A stretch of DNA of 64,000 bases from Epiperipatus broadwayi (taxonomy: Eukaryota > Onychophora > Udeonychophora > Euonychophora > Peripatidae), in contig JAQFVV010012398.1 in the NCBI GenBank assembly GCA_028023455.1, positions 8,890,682 through 8,954,681 on the forward strand, read 5' to 3'. Position numbers and translations under genes: made by a program. Positions 12,307 to 24,354 of this stretch are shown in pieces (the stretch's first letter is position 1; every line of letters begins with the position of its first letter). The notes beneath the pieces were generated by a model. The model made no database searches, was not told the origin of the DNA, and saw nothing but the letters and a program-made list of their open reading frames with translations.

Positions 12307-12900
12307 TCACATATACTGCTAGCTCATGAACAAATATATCTGATAAAGGCAAATGATTCCCAAGATTTAAACTCCATATCTGGGTTTAAAATGATATGCT
12401 AAAAAATTATTAATAATAATCATTAAGACAATTATTAGAAAAAATGCTGTCACAGTTATGTATGCAGGGAGTTTGGCATTTGATAATAAATTCTAGTAAT
12501 TTAAAATCATATTGCAACAGTGTTTTTTGCTTCATGTTTAGCTAATAAAACTGGTTTTATATTGCCTAAAATTTCTACCTCTATCTAAAAATAGCTAATA
12601 TCCATTTATCAATTAATTATAAAATATTGTAATGTAGTAAGGTAAAAAATGCTGAAGCATAAATTTAAATGAAGATATTAATCTGTGTGAGCAAAACTAT
12701 GGCTAAATTAAAAGCAATGGAATTTTTCTACATAAAAGTCATGTGAACAACAATGTTTTTCTGTGCTTATTTTCATTTTTACTGACTTTAAATAAATAAA
12801 TAAATAATACTTCTGTTAAAATATAAAATAAATATAATATAAAAATAACAATTCGTCAATTGTTAAAACAGAATTTCTTTAATATAAATAAATAAATTAT

Positions 12901-12940
12901 TGCCAAGCGCTTTCAACACTTATGAGTCCTTATCAAGGCA
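12901..12940 (-). ncRNA. hammerhead-like motif at PLE 3' end (left arm)
   Basis: Read on the minus strand: TGCC, TTGATAA in place of CUGANGA, a short imperfect hairpin, GAAA, the palindrome AGCGCT sharing its first A, then T and GGCA. TGCC/GGCA forms stem I. The layout is that of the minimal hammerheads known from PLEs, but the C3 and G8 positions are changed. Confidence 0.5.
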
Positions 12941-12949
12941 GTGTAAAAA

Positions 12950-13540
12950 AATTCTATTTTCTCCTTGGTGATGAATTCAACATTTCATTGTATTGGCCAG
13001 AAATAACTAATCGGAAAGCTGGTTAATTTCGAATTCATAGCACAAGATGAATTTTGTATAAGATATGATTCTTTAATCTTGTGTTTTTTTATCATGTGTT
13101 TCATGCATAATCATTTGGACTACATATATGGCCTGTACTATTTTGATGAACATAAAAGGCTGAATAAACTGTATCATCTTCTATTACTCTATTATATGTA
13201 TATTTATGTTGTTGAAGGTGATATTTAATATTTGTTTTGGTTTCCCCAACATATATTGCACTACAATTTATTTGTGGGCATCTAATAGAGTATACAACAC
13301 TGCTTTTATTTTCCTTATTTATTATTTTCTTAGAATTATTTATTAATCTATTAAGGTTAGGCGGAGTTCTCCATGCTAATAGAAAATCTTGACTTAATAA
13401 TATTGGGAATAAAAGCTAATGACATCCATGGTTTATTATTCATATTTATATGATCACTATTATAATGTTGTTTATAATGCTTCAATAGAATAGATAATAG
13501 CATTTGTTTATTATAACCCATAACATTTTTATTTTATTTA
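12950..13540 (-). pseudogene. PLE linker plus GIY-YIG endonuclease, left arm
   Basis: The minus strand repeats the right-arm protein: a linker with GYNKQ, a frameshifted SLAFIPNI segment, then SSVVYSIRCPQINCSAIYVGET, shown in two frames. At the codon that is a stop in the right arm, this arm keeps CAA (Gln), so its endonuclease start is better preserved. It continues through LQQHKY and DDTVYSAFYVHQNSTGH before decaying. The GIY-YIG endonuclease of PLEs nicks target DNA to prime reverse transcription. Both conserved GIY-YIG tyrosines (VVY and YVG) are present. Confidence 0.72.
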
Positions 13541-13586
13541 TATTTATTTTTTTTATATTATTTTATTTCATAATATAAAATGTTAT

Positions 13587-14150
13587 ATGCAAGATTTAAT
13601 ACAAGTGGGTTATAACAAACAAATGCTATTATCTATTGTATTGAAGCATTATAATAGTGATCATATAAATATGAATAATAAACCATGGATGTCATTAGCT
13701 TTTATTCCCAATATTAATAAAAATATAATAAAAGTTTTAAGTCAAGATTTTCGATTAGCATGGAGAACTCTGCCTAACCTTAATAGATTAATAAATAATT
13801 CTAAGGAAGTAATAAATAAGAGGGATAAAAGCAGTGTTGTATACTCTATTAGATGCCCATAAATAAATTGTAGTGCAATATATGTTGGAGAAACCAAAAC
13901 AAATATTAAATATCGCCTTCAGTAACATAAATACTTATAATAGAGCAAGAGAAGATAATACAGTTTATTCAGGCTTTTATGCTCACAAAAATAGTACAGG
14001 CCATGTATGTAGTCCAAAGGATTTTACAATATTAATGCATGAAACACATGATAAAAAACGCAAGATTAAATAATCATATCTTTTACAAAATTCATCTTGT
14101 GCTATGATTTTGAAATTAACCAGCTTTCCGATTAGTTGTTCTTGGTCAAT
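13587..14150 (+). pseudogene. PLE linker plus GIY-YIG endonuclease, right arm
   Basis: The frame opens with DLIQVGYNKQMLLSIVL, like the NGYP-type segment after a PLE reverse transcriptase. SLAFIPNINKNIIKVL and an LINNSKEVI-type linker follow, then SSVVYSIRCP. A TAA at 13861 interrupts it. The YVGET half of GIY-YIG is at 13881-13895. A frameshift moves the rest to the frame with NTVYSGFYAHKNSTGH and ILMHETHDKKRKIK, which is the typical histidine- and KKRK-bearing end of this domain. The combination of linker and GIY-YIG is diagnostic of endonuclease-bearing PLEs. It is broken by at least one stop and one frameshift, and has no RT upstream. Confidence 0.78.
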
Positions 14151-14200
14151 ACAATGAAATGTTGAATTCATCTCCAAGGAGAAAATAGAATTTTTTACAC

Positions 14201-14240
14201 TGCCTTGATAAGGACTTGTAAGAGTTGAAAGCACTTGGCA
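14201..14240 (+). ncRNA. hammerhead-like motif at PLE 3' end (right arm)
   Basis: Mirror of 12901-12940: TGCC/GGCA outer pairs, TTGATAA core, hairpin, GAAA and AGCACT where the left arm has AGCGCT. It lies about 130 bp after the end of the endonuclease frame. Stem III has lost one pair. Likely a decayed PLE hammerhead. Confidence 0.48.
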
Positions 14241-14868
14241 ATAATTTATTTATTTATATTAAAGAAATTCTGTTTTAACAATTGACGAATTGTTATTTTT
14301 ATATTATATTTATTTTTATTGACTTTGCAAATATTATTATGGCCCTCATATTTCAGGATAATCTGTAAAATATTTTAGTGCTTGTCCTGAGTTTGAATCT
14401 ATATGGATAAAATTTGTAATCTTTTTTTTATCAAATTTTAATTAGCTTATGATTTTTTTTTTCCATAGAGATAATTCAAGCTAATATATGAAGCAGCTAA
14501 TATTTGTCGTTAAATAAAATATCCAAATATTTTAGGTTAAAGATTAAATAAAAAATGAAAAACCATTCAATGTTTCGACCCATTAATTAATAATTATGAT
14601 TATTAGTGCCTTTTCCGTCATTATTCTTTTATTAGATGCTATTGAAAACATTTTTGTCCAGAACTGGGATACTTGGAGTCTGTTTTAGCTTTTATTTATG
14701 GGCTATCCAAAAATATAAAGTTACTAGAAAAAACTACCTACCTCAGCTTTGAATTTAATTTAGACTTGATAAAATTAAATCTGTTTGATATATATATTTC
14801 TCAAATGTTTAATATCAGATGTTTTAAAAGTTTTGATAATCTGTACTTAGTATTGCATAATTTTAAAT

Positions 14869-15672
14869 GAACAAATATCTAATGCTGGCCGTTGAACTCG
14901 AATAAATAAGTAGGTCAAGACTGTTGCAGAATAATGCCATCATACGACCTAAATAAAGTCAGTATATCAAGTTTGTTACTTTCTCCAGACTATTAAAATA
15001 GTCATTAATTTAATTCTAGACAGATATTTATTTAAAATCATTTTTGAGAATCAACTATAGATTATAATAAAAATTAAAAAAATTATTAAATATGTGATTT
15101 TTATATATTTTAAAACATTTTATCAGTGCATCGTCGTCTCAAATTCCACCACATCGAAACCATCCACTCTCACTCACTATACCTGTATCCCCTGAACAAC
15201 TAACTAACCTTTGTTATGTGATTAGAGATATTAAACGTCTGTGTCTCAACGCCACTGTTAACAGTTTCATAATTTATTTAATATTATGTATGCATCTTAA
15301 TTTTAAGATGAGCAATGATACTTTAATTAATCTTATCTAAAAAATTTAGCTCAAATATACATTTTAAACTTAATTAAAGATAAATATATTTGTCATTATT
15401 ATACACAATCACATGAAATAATTGGAAGGTAACATAATCCTAGTAAATCTGGTAATGGCCCACTTACATGATGACAATGATATTTTGAATACATGGAATA
15501 ATGATATTAGAATTAAGATCTGAAATTTTAATAATATATTTACTTTACCTATTCATTTGATGTGAACAAAGACAGCCATCTTAATGAAATCAAACATCTA
15601 ATGCTGGTCATTAAACTCAAATAAATAAGTAGGTCAAAACCATTGCAAAATAGTGTCATCATATGACCATAG
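14869..15672. repeat. 85-bp direct repeat pair
   Basis: A block beginning ATCTAATGCTGG and containing AATAAATAAGTAGGTCAA occurs at 14874-14953 and again, with changes, at 15595-15672. The second copy lies just upstream of the LINE copy at 15790. It may be part of that LINE's 5' region or a separate small repeat. Confidence 0.55.
15126..15262 (+). CDS. candidate coding exon, unrecognised
   Basis: A stretch much richer in G and C than its surroundings follows a good 3' splice-site-like sequence (TTTTATCAG). One frame is open throughout and reads PLSLTIPVSPEQLTNLCYVI, then RDIKRLCLNATVNS. The residue mix is protein-like, with balanced codons, unlike the AT-driven frames nearby. The frame stays open to a stop near 15342, so the donor is not obvious; GTTAAC near 15255 or GTATGC near 15288 are options. 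It could be a host exon or a fragment of a decayed retroelement. I recognise no family. Confidence 0.3.
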
Positions 15673-15789
15673 TAAAAAATGTAAGCCATAGATTCTGATG
15701 AAATATCTGAAAAAGTTTAAAATGTGGTGGTGATATATTAGTTTTAAAAATATCGGCATATTTTAGAAATGTATAGATTACCTGATTTT

Positions 15790-17070
15790 AAGAATGTTTT
15801 TATTGTTCAATTTTTAGAAATAAAGGAAGTGGAAAAGGTTATAGTAATTATCATGGAATATGATTATTATCTCTTCAGCATAAATACTTTCAATGATTTT
15901 GTTGGGTAGTTTGATTTTATAGAAGGATTACCAAAGACTCAGTATTATTTTTAAAATCAAAAAAACATTATATTGTTTTTGTTGCCAAGCAATGCAAAAA
16001 GAATGATTTATACATTGTTTTTCATCAATTTGTCCAATGCATTTGACTCAATTACCTGAACAGGTTTAGGATATTGTTTGAAATTAGTTGATTGTCCAAC
16101 AATGTTTATTTGTGTTATAGAGTTTCTATATGGTGGAATGAAAGAAATTGTTATTATTACAGGTGGAAAATTTGAGGCATTTTAAATAAAAATTAATGAA
16201 AAGCAAAGGTTTATTTGTTTCAACATTGTTTTTAATTTTTAATTTGACTTAATTAAAAGTAAAAACATCTTACATTCTGGTTTTATGGGATGCTGATGAT
16301 TCTACTATTTTTTCCAGTTCAAAAGATAATCTTCATAATGTAATTACTATTTTCAATATAACATATAATTAATGTTCCAAAAACTCAGTTTTTTATCAAC
16401 TAGTAATGAAAGAAAAATCATTAGTAACTTTTTGTTTTTGATAATTATTAACTTGAAAATGTAAACCAATTTAAATATTTTAGTAAGGTGAAGATAGATG
16501 TTGAGATGTGGCATAGACTCCAGTGTGCAGCTACTACTTTTAACAAATTAAAAGAGAGTGTTTCACTGTAGGAGAATAATTACCATAACTAAATTAGTAA
16601 TAGACAGAACTGTATTTTGCCTAGTTTATCTATGGAAGTGAGACTTGGATTTCTTATTGATTCAACATAAAGGCATTTATAAATTTTCAATTAAGATTGC
16701 TCCATAAAATTTTAGATACAGTGACAAGGTCATAAAACTAATCAGTATGTTATTCAAGTTTCTAGATAATATCTGTTAAATTAAACATATAATATGATGG
16801 AGTAGTACAAGACTCCCTAACAAAACGTTTTATAATAAACTAGAGCATGTTTTTCACACACAAAAAAAATCTCATTTACAGTTACAATGATTATCTCAAA
16901 AACGTTCTAAAATAGTGATTTCTAATTATTTTCATTGAGAAGATATGATGAGAAAATAGAATACATTGAACAGCTGTAATTAGACACAGAAATGAAGTAT
17001 TTCAAAGGGAAAAGTTTTCTACAAAAGTTAAGGACAGCATTATAAAATAGTGTGTACACAGAAAAATGGA
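15790..17070 (+). pseudogene. decayed LINE reverse transcriptase, second L1st copy
   Basis: Conserved blocks appear in order despite many lesions. An IFRNKGS-GKGYSNYHG start corresponds to the NYR(G/P)I motif. NLSNAFDSIT at 16027-16056 is motif A. DADD at 16289-16300 stands where YADD is expected. A KVKIDVEMWHRLQCAATTF segment follows the thumb region. Near 16830 a stretch reads RLPNKTFYNKLEHVF, typical of the LINE C terminus. Order and content match the element at 60-1000. It is non-functional. Confidence 0.68.
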
Positions 17071-17328
17071 GCAGTATGTTTTTATGTAGATATATTTGTA
17101 TCCCATTGATTGTTTTCTATATTCATTATAGTAATTATACCATGCTTTGAACACTCATTGGTGAAGTTAGAAATATCAAAATTAAATATCAGGCTTAGTG
17201 CTTTCAAGGTTTTTTAACCTCATATTCATATCTGAAGAATTAGAAATGTTATGGTCTTGTTGATGTATGCTAATATATGCAAATTAATCTTCATATAGCT
17301 TTTCCACTTCTTAGAAATAGAGAAACGT

Positions 17329-17415
17329 GTCTTTTTTATAAAAATCATCTTTAGAATATTTTTTAAACCTTTTTTTCTATAAAAATCATCTTTAGAGTAT
17401 TTTTTAAACCTTTTT
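17329..17415. repeat. two tandem units of about 47 bp
   Basis: The unit containing TATAAAAATCATCTTTAGA followed by TATTTTTTAAACC occurs twice in a row with one or two changes. Confidence 0.7.
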
Positions 17416-17954
17416 AGTCATTTATGAGTGGCCACTGATGATAGCCTCCAAAATGTATTTCATGTTGAAGCAGCACTTATAAGTTGAACCAGATCATCAC
17501 CGTTAATATTTTTATATTATCTTTACTCATTATTAATCAAATAAAATAAAAGTTAGAAGTTTGCTATGGAAATTTTTTATAAACTTACATTATTAGAATT
17601 ATGAACACATGAAATATAAGTTTAAAGTATTAGTAAATGATGACCACTAAAGATTGTTTCTTAATTTTAATTATATCCTAGATTTTTATGTTGTGTTTGG
17701 AGTACATTTGTCTGTCTTACCCTACAACATGGTCTAAAATCCATGTTCAATATAAAACACTATAATCTAATTAAAAATTATGAAAATAGATTCTAATCAG
17801 ATTGTGATTTTTTTGGGGGAGGGGGATTATGTCATAGCTAACTATTTGCTATTGGTTGATAAAAGGATATCTATCTTGCAATAAAAAGGTGGATCAAATA
17901 TTAATTGCAATAAAAAGGTAGATTAAAAAATAACTTATATTATATATTCTTATC

Positions 17955-18330
17955 AAATTGCAGGATGAAAATCTTTCCAAGTTCAATCCATATTCTCTGA
18001 TCTCTAGCCTCTCTTATTCACATAACCCCAGCCCATTTCCTCATTTCACTCCTCCATCTCACATGTTGTCACTTTTTAGGTCTTTTACAATCTCTTGGAC
18101 TCTAATTTAAGATTGTAACTGTCCATCTATTATCATATATAATTATATACACAACTTTTCACTTCTTCTTTTCCTTTTTTTTCATCTATTATCATCTCTT
18201 CTAACATGTCTAGCCCAACTCTACTTCAGTCTTTTAATTCTTTCAATGATGTCAGTCATATTTGTCCTCTTACCCATGTATTTCAGTTTCAATCTTCTTG
18301 TTACTCCTAATATAATTGCTCTTCTCTTAT
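17955..18330 (-). mobile_element. RTE-type LINE 3' end, copy R3
   Basis: The minus-strand sequence matches the 3' end of the main RTE copy (39458-39830): the block around TTGGTTGAAC-like 3' untranslated sequence, the TCCATCTCACATGTTG-type segment, and the CTTTTAATTCTTTCAATG segment on the plus strand. A pyrimidine-rich insertion interrupts it near 18120-18190. Truncated and non-coding. Confidence 0.7.
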
Positions 18331-18999
18331 TCATATGTATAAATATATATTTATTTACATGTATATATACTTTAATACAAAGTTAGTTATTAATATTTAT
18401 ATTAAATCAAATACTGACAGCAGCTATGAAAACTTTACTGTTAATACATTAAACAGGTAGCCTGAAGTATATGCATGAAGAAAGAGTTCAAAAGTAAACT
18501 GATTGTTCTAATTAGAAATTAAGATTCATCATTTAGAAATATTTACATTAAGCTTTAGTAGCCATTGTTGTGTATGAATGTTACCCATAATTATTTACTG
18601 GAGCAAATGGTACATTTCAATTCAGACATTGATTACTTCATTGGAAAACTCACATCCCACAGGAATTGTGGCTTTCCAATCCCAGTTTATCAATGGATAC
18701 TTTGCATTTTGGGGTTAACTATTTTTCTTTAGCATTGGCTGTGTTCAAACCACTGAATTTATTTTCATAAAGTCAATTTGTATTTTTTTAAACATGTTAC
18801 CCCTGTTTTATAAAAATGTTGTGTAAAAACTTCTAAACAATCCACTGCACCCCATGGCCTTTAATAAAATGTATACAGTGTTGTAGTTCTGAAAGAAATT
18901 AGGTTGTTTTCTGGTTGTTTGACTACTGTTGTCTTTTTTAATGTTAAAATGATTAATAATTTGTTTACACTGCTTGCTCAAAACATCACTTCTAGTTGA

Positions 19000-21900
19000 T
19001 CAGATATGATGTTTGTTTTTTATTTTAACAATTGATACATTATCAGTCATGTTTCAGATCTTCATAACTAATTTTATTCATTTTGATGTTCTAGATTTCT
19101 TCTGGATTATTTTTCTTGATCTGAAATCTGCAATAATGTTAGCCTTTGTTTGTTTTTGCTATGCTAATATGTTATTTCCTTACAAGTTATGAAAAGAATT
19201 CATAAATAGATGTAATTCAAGTCTGAAATTTTTCAACTTAGTTCTCAACTTATAATTCATAAGAAATTATGCTGCTGATTTTTCATGACATTTCTGTCAT
19301 TGTGTTTTGTGCTCATAGTATTTTAATTTGCTGTTGGCCTTGATTATCTCCAATTTATCACTTTAGAAACTTTTGGCTTGCTGTATATCTGTTCTTCTTG
19401 AACATAACTTTTAGAGTGCAATAGTTATGGCAGAAGATACTGGATGCCATTCAGGATGAGAAGTCCTCTGAATTTCCTGAATGTGAAAGCTATACCATTA
19501 TCTGAAACAATAGTCTTAAACAAACTGTGGGAAGATCAAAGCTTTTACTGTGCATACATCAATGCAGAAGAGAAAAAATGTCAATCACCTTCAAATAGAT
19601 ATTTCAGTAATTAATATTATTTACTTCTCTATGATCCAATGTGCTTCATGTGATTTTTAGACCAAGGGTTAGTTTTATCTTTCCCTAGGATAGTTGAAGA
19701 TTTAGTAGGAATGTTCAGAATAGATTAATACTTCCAGCACTAAAAGACTTTGGATTTGATGTTTGAATAAATATTGGTGACTAAATGTGCAAGCAACCCA
19801 ACATATTCAATCTCATGATCTATAGCATATTAAGTCTGGCACTTTTTAGCCATAAGATAGTATGATCTCTTAAAATCTTCCAACAAAGCAATTATTTTAT
19901 TTTTAATTTTTTGATCTTAACCAGAAAAATTTGTGAATCAATTTGATTTGTTATTTTGCATCCCAAACAAAGCCATTTTAATAGTTGCTAATAGTCAAAG
20001 TCAATTCATCAATATAAATCACTGTTTTACTTATGAGTCTTTTCCTATTCTATAAATCAATTACATTTATTATCCTATAATAGACTCTATTGAATTTTTG
20101 AAAGGAAATCTGCTGAGCACATCTGTATGGAAATGTTTATGCCCCATTTGATTTGCATTTTATGACTGCATACAGGCAAAAGATAAATCAATGTAACATA
20201 TAAAATATATATATTGATTGGGAGTGATATTTTTGGCTGCAAAAATTTCTAACAATAGACTATAGAATTCTTCTAAATAGATGCTGCTAAAATTTTTCCA
20301 CTTCTCCTCATTATGGCGAGAGTTTCATAGCAATTGGGGAATTTTTATTTTATTTTAGTTAGTATTTATGATACAATGACTGTGATTGTTTTAAACTAAT
20401 TGCTATTTATGTGCAGCAATCATAAAATCACAATATTTAAATATCTGCTGCTGGAGCCCAAACTTTTGGATTATCTGATCAAGGTGAATATGGGCTCCAT
20501 GCCAACTAATACATTCTTACACTTTAAGCGGTTTCTACATAAAATAGACCCAATTTGTCATGCCTGCTCTAGAGGAGAGGAGACTTTTAATCATCTGTTA
20601 AATATATGTCCAGGCTATAACAGTATTAGAAGTGTAATCTCTCAACACTACGTTATAGCAGTGGATAAAATCCTGGACATCAGGGGTTGTCTCTTCTCTG
20701 GTGATTTTACAGTTATCAGATTATCTATCTTCCTGACATACGCTTTTTGGTACACAAGATGCAGGACAAAGTTCACACAACCAACACCAGACCCCAATGC
20801 TATATTTTTTGATAAGCTCAAAGTTCTTCAGAACAAGGACAAGATATTATCCTCTAGATTTTTATTTATGAATACATGGAGCCTACTAGTATGACCCACA
20901 GACTCTAGATAAATTTTGGACCTGATATATCCACATCGTAGTGTATCATAAATGAAGTAGTCTATGATGCAACATGCTGGATTCTACTAGAGAGGTGTTG
21001 ATTTCACAATACATGTATTCCAGCTGATACATTAGCATTATTGGGCCAACCTCAAAAGGGGTGGTCAATACCAACAAAATGGAATGCTATACATCAACCT
21101 GCTAGTGCAGAGATGGCTCTGCCATACATCTACCAGACCTAGGACTTCCACATTATCAAGTCAGTCTTGATAGAAAAACCCAATGCCAGCAATGGATGAG
21201 CCAACATTATCAAAGTGTATTTATTATTTATCTGTACAATTTTATTATGTCAATAAATATATATTTTAAAATATTGAAGAAAAAAACAAGGGTGAGTAAT
21301 ATTTCTCACCATAGGTCATAACTAATGTGTCTCTTAGACTTATTTATATATTTTTAAGTTCAACAAAACTTATTGAGAGATGTCTTCAGATCCATCCTGA
21401 TCTTTTATGATACAGCCAAATTTAGCTACCTCATTATTATTTTTTATTTAGTAGGATGAAATCTATGTAAATTAATTTTCCTATGTTAATATTAATTCTC
21501 ACTGTTTTGAATCTCTCCAAGAAATTTCTAATGGAATCCAAAAACTTTCCTGGAAGACTTGATCGTTAGGATAACATCATCAATTATGGAAAAGTTCTCA
21601 GTCCATCTTCCAATTGATAAACTACATACTGGAATATTGATTGGGGTAATTGAATTGCCAAAAGATGATTGATTTTAATAGACCCTTATGAATTCTAATG
21701 CTTAGGGGCCATGGCATTCTGTTTATGGAAAAACTAAAGTAGGCATGCTTAATGTCTCAATCTTCTCATCTGCTAATATAGAAAGAATTTATTAGAGTGA
21801 TTGAAAGAAATTTTATTTGAACAGCAGTAATTACCTCACAAGTGATTCTTCTTGCTTTTAATTATTGGAACAACTGAATTATCCCATCCAGAGTCAACAA

Positions 21901-22600
21901 TGGGATCAATAACATGCTGTCTAAAGCATGTTTAGATCTGTGCAAATGTTGACATTTACTATAAATGGTTAAAAGCTGCATTAACAGCTAATGATTTAAT
22001 CTATTATTTAGATATAATAAGACCAATATTTTTTTTTAGAACTTCATCCCAAAGACTTGTGAGGCATGGCTAAATCAATTCAACCTACCAAATTACCATG
22101 GTCCTTCACAGATATCAATAGATGAAATTGCAGCTTTTTTAAATTTTTTATTACTCTTACTAAAACCTTACCAAAGAGTGGAACTTCATTTTCTTACTAA
22201 TATTGCATTACTTTTAGACTGGGTTGCAGGCTAAAGTTTACCTTCTTGCAAATTCTTTCCAGTTTATCTTAGAAGCAATTAAAACCTAACAAGCCTAAGT
22301 CAATTTCCATCATAATCATTGTCTTATTTATAAGTATCATTATTTTGAATATCATTTTATATATTTTGTAGATTATTGAATTTAAATTTGTTTATCATAA
22401 ATTTGTTTTTCATATTTTGTTCTTGGGCCTAAAGATTTGATTTATCTTAGATAAAGCAAGTGACTCTACGTATCTTTTTTTATTGCAATAGTAACAAATT
22501 GTATGTAACTGCAAGTTTGTGTTGACAGATTTTTTTATCACATTGATAATTTTTCTTCTTAACTACTTGTGATTTATTTGTAGATTGCCTGGAATGATCT
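19000..22600 (-). mobile_element. decayed Ty3/Gypsy LTR retrotransposon, interrupted
   Basis: Domains appear on the minus strand in standard order. A CYYCNKK zinc-knuckle remnant lies near 22455-22500 (Gag). An RT start resembling RQHVIDPIVDSGWDNSVVPI lies near 21840-21960. RT motif IDDV is at 21573-21584, followed by LERFKTVRI. DVLSRFPF at 20100-20123 is the ADALSR-type end of RNase H. VIDIFS near 19600 and IVSDNG at 19494-19511 belong to the integrase core. A LINE (20340-21290) lies between RT and the end of RNase H and breaks the element in two. Long terminal repeats were not identified. It is ancient and full of stops. Confidence 0.6.
20340..21290 (+). pseudogene. 3' end of a zinc-knuckle LINE, inserted in the Gypsy
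   Basis: A 164-codon frame at 20400-20894 contains CHACSRGEETFNHLLNICPG. This is a Cys-x2-Cys ... His-x4-Cys module of the type found at the C terminus of R1/I-like LINE polymerases, where it helps bind RNA or DNA. The frame continues to a normal stop at 20892-20894. About 350 bp of 3' untranslated sequence follow, ending near 21285 in an A-rich tail after AATAAA. The RT itself is absent, so this is a 5'-truncated insertion. It is the youngest-looking insertion in this nest, because its frame is unbroken. Confidence 0.6.
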
Positions 22601-23279
22601 TTAGTTTAGGGCTTTACTGATAATACCTACGATTCTACGATTGATAATTTGATTTCAGATGATTTCTCTAACAATATTATTGCATGACTAACAATATTTT
22701 CTCTTATCAATGATTAAATGATTGTTGGTTCAAAGATTGTGCTAGATCTATTATTAATTTCACTCAAAAACAGAAGTCTCTCATCCCATGACTGAACCTA
22801 TCTCTAAACTTTTTTCTACAAATATCTTAAAATCATAAGTAGGAAATGATTAGATTCATTTTCCCCTTGATTCTCTACATTTAATTTATATCTTTGCAGG
22901 GTCATAATTAGTCAGAAGCAAAAGTAATTACTGAGTATATCATTATTTTGTTCAAATAGATGCTATATGAATGTAAAAACTTTAAATGTATGTGATTGAT
23001 ACATGTAAAAATTGTTAGTTTTAGTTTAGGTTTGCCTATTTTATTAATAACAAGGAAGAAATTTATCTATATAAGCAAATCTATTTTCTGGATACCTTGG
23101 ATCAAATTCCTCTATGGACTCTACTCTAGCCATAACACATTTGGATAATTAACTTAAAACATAATCATATAAGTCTACAGTAAAGAAATAAATTTTTGAA
23201 GGCAACTTAACATAATGAAAATTAAATGCTAATTATACTTTGGTTATTAATATTCACATTAATCCCTGGTAGCATAGTT

Positions 23280-23600
23280 AGAATTTTTGGACATAAGAAA
23301 AAATTTCAAAAACAATCTCTAATATTTATTACTGTACTATAATGATCAACAGACAATGGACCCATAAAATCCAAGTGCTAATGTGCATTGTCTCAATTTT
23401 CTATATGATATTGCCATCACTGTTTATGCTAAATATTAACAATAGCTGTAAATTCTTTACTACACATAAAAGGCAGTTCAGAATTGAATTTCTTATGCTA
23501 ATTAAGAGTTAAAATTTGTACCTGAGAACTACTTGCATTAAGTTTTCATGTTTAGTACTGTGCAAAAATATGACACATTAATACCAATCTGAATATATTG
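23280..23600 (-). pseudogene. second integrase fragment, Gypsy-like
   Basis: The minus strand reads HLDFMGPLSVD (23345-23377). This is the block around the first catalytic aspartate of retroelement integrases, and it is preceded by remnants of the zinc-binding region. It lies on the wrong side of the RT to belong to the Gypsy element at 19000-22600, unless that element has an integrase-before-RT order. A separate insertion is the simpler reading. Confidence 0.45.
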
Positions 23601-24354
23601 ATAGTTCAATATGAAAATCTTTTTATTCTAATATCTCATCTACTCATTGAGATGTTTATATTTGTCAATTTTAACTATTATCTGACTTTTGCTGGGCATT
23701 GAATCATCATGCAAAGTTTATATGAGTGTCTATTACACACCTTATACAGCATCTATAGTATGATCTATTTAACAGCTGTTTTGCATTATTGCTCTAGAAA
23801 TCAAACTCATAATGAAATCAATTAAACACTACTCAAATTTTCTATCATATAACCAAACTATGGTAACTAATTTAAGGCAACTTAATTTATTAGAACAGTT
23901 CAAAAAAATAAATTATAAATTATATTATATACTATATTAGGAAGATAAATAATTAGAGTAATCATATTTTAAAATTGTAAATGACAGTTGCATGAGATCA
24001 TGAATCATAATGCTGTAATGAGCTACAGGAAGAAGTTTGTTGTTAATTGAATGGAGACACTTTGATTCTTCTTTGAAGTCTTAAAAAAATCAAGCAAGGC
24101 AAATGTTTTTATAGTTACAGTTATTACTAAGTTATTATTCATGTTATAAATTAACCTGGTTGTGCTGCTTATTAATATGTATCTGTTAGCTATTGGCTCA
24201 TTAGTTTCTTGATAGTACTTATTTAAAATCTTAACTACATTTTCTTGAAGGCAATAAGTGTGTAAAATATTTTTTATATTTGTAGTAATGACAGACAACA
24301 CTAAATTTTAACCCTTACTATCAGGAGGTTATAAATTATCAGCTAAAAAAGAAA
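23601..24354. other. no supported gene
   Basis: AT-rich sequence between retroelements. The 92-codon minus-strand frame at 24023-24301 has no recognisable motif and may be chance. Confidence 0.4.

Larger units (their letters stand above)
12775..14326. mobile_element. element F: Penelope-like element as inverted dimer
   Basis: The flanking direct repeats ATTTTTACTGACTTT (12775-12789) and ATTTTTATTGACTTT (14312-14326) differ at one position. Between them the left arm (12790-about 13550) is the reverse complement of the right arm (about 13570-14311). Each arm encodes the C-terminal part of a PLE protein reading outward and ends in a 40-nt hammerhead-like motif. No reverse transcriptase domain is present, so the insertion is a truncated, non-autonomous pair joined head to head. 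Stops and frameshifts differ between the arms, so they have decayed since they formed. Confidence 0.82.
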
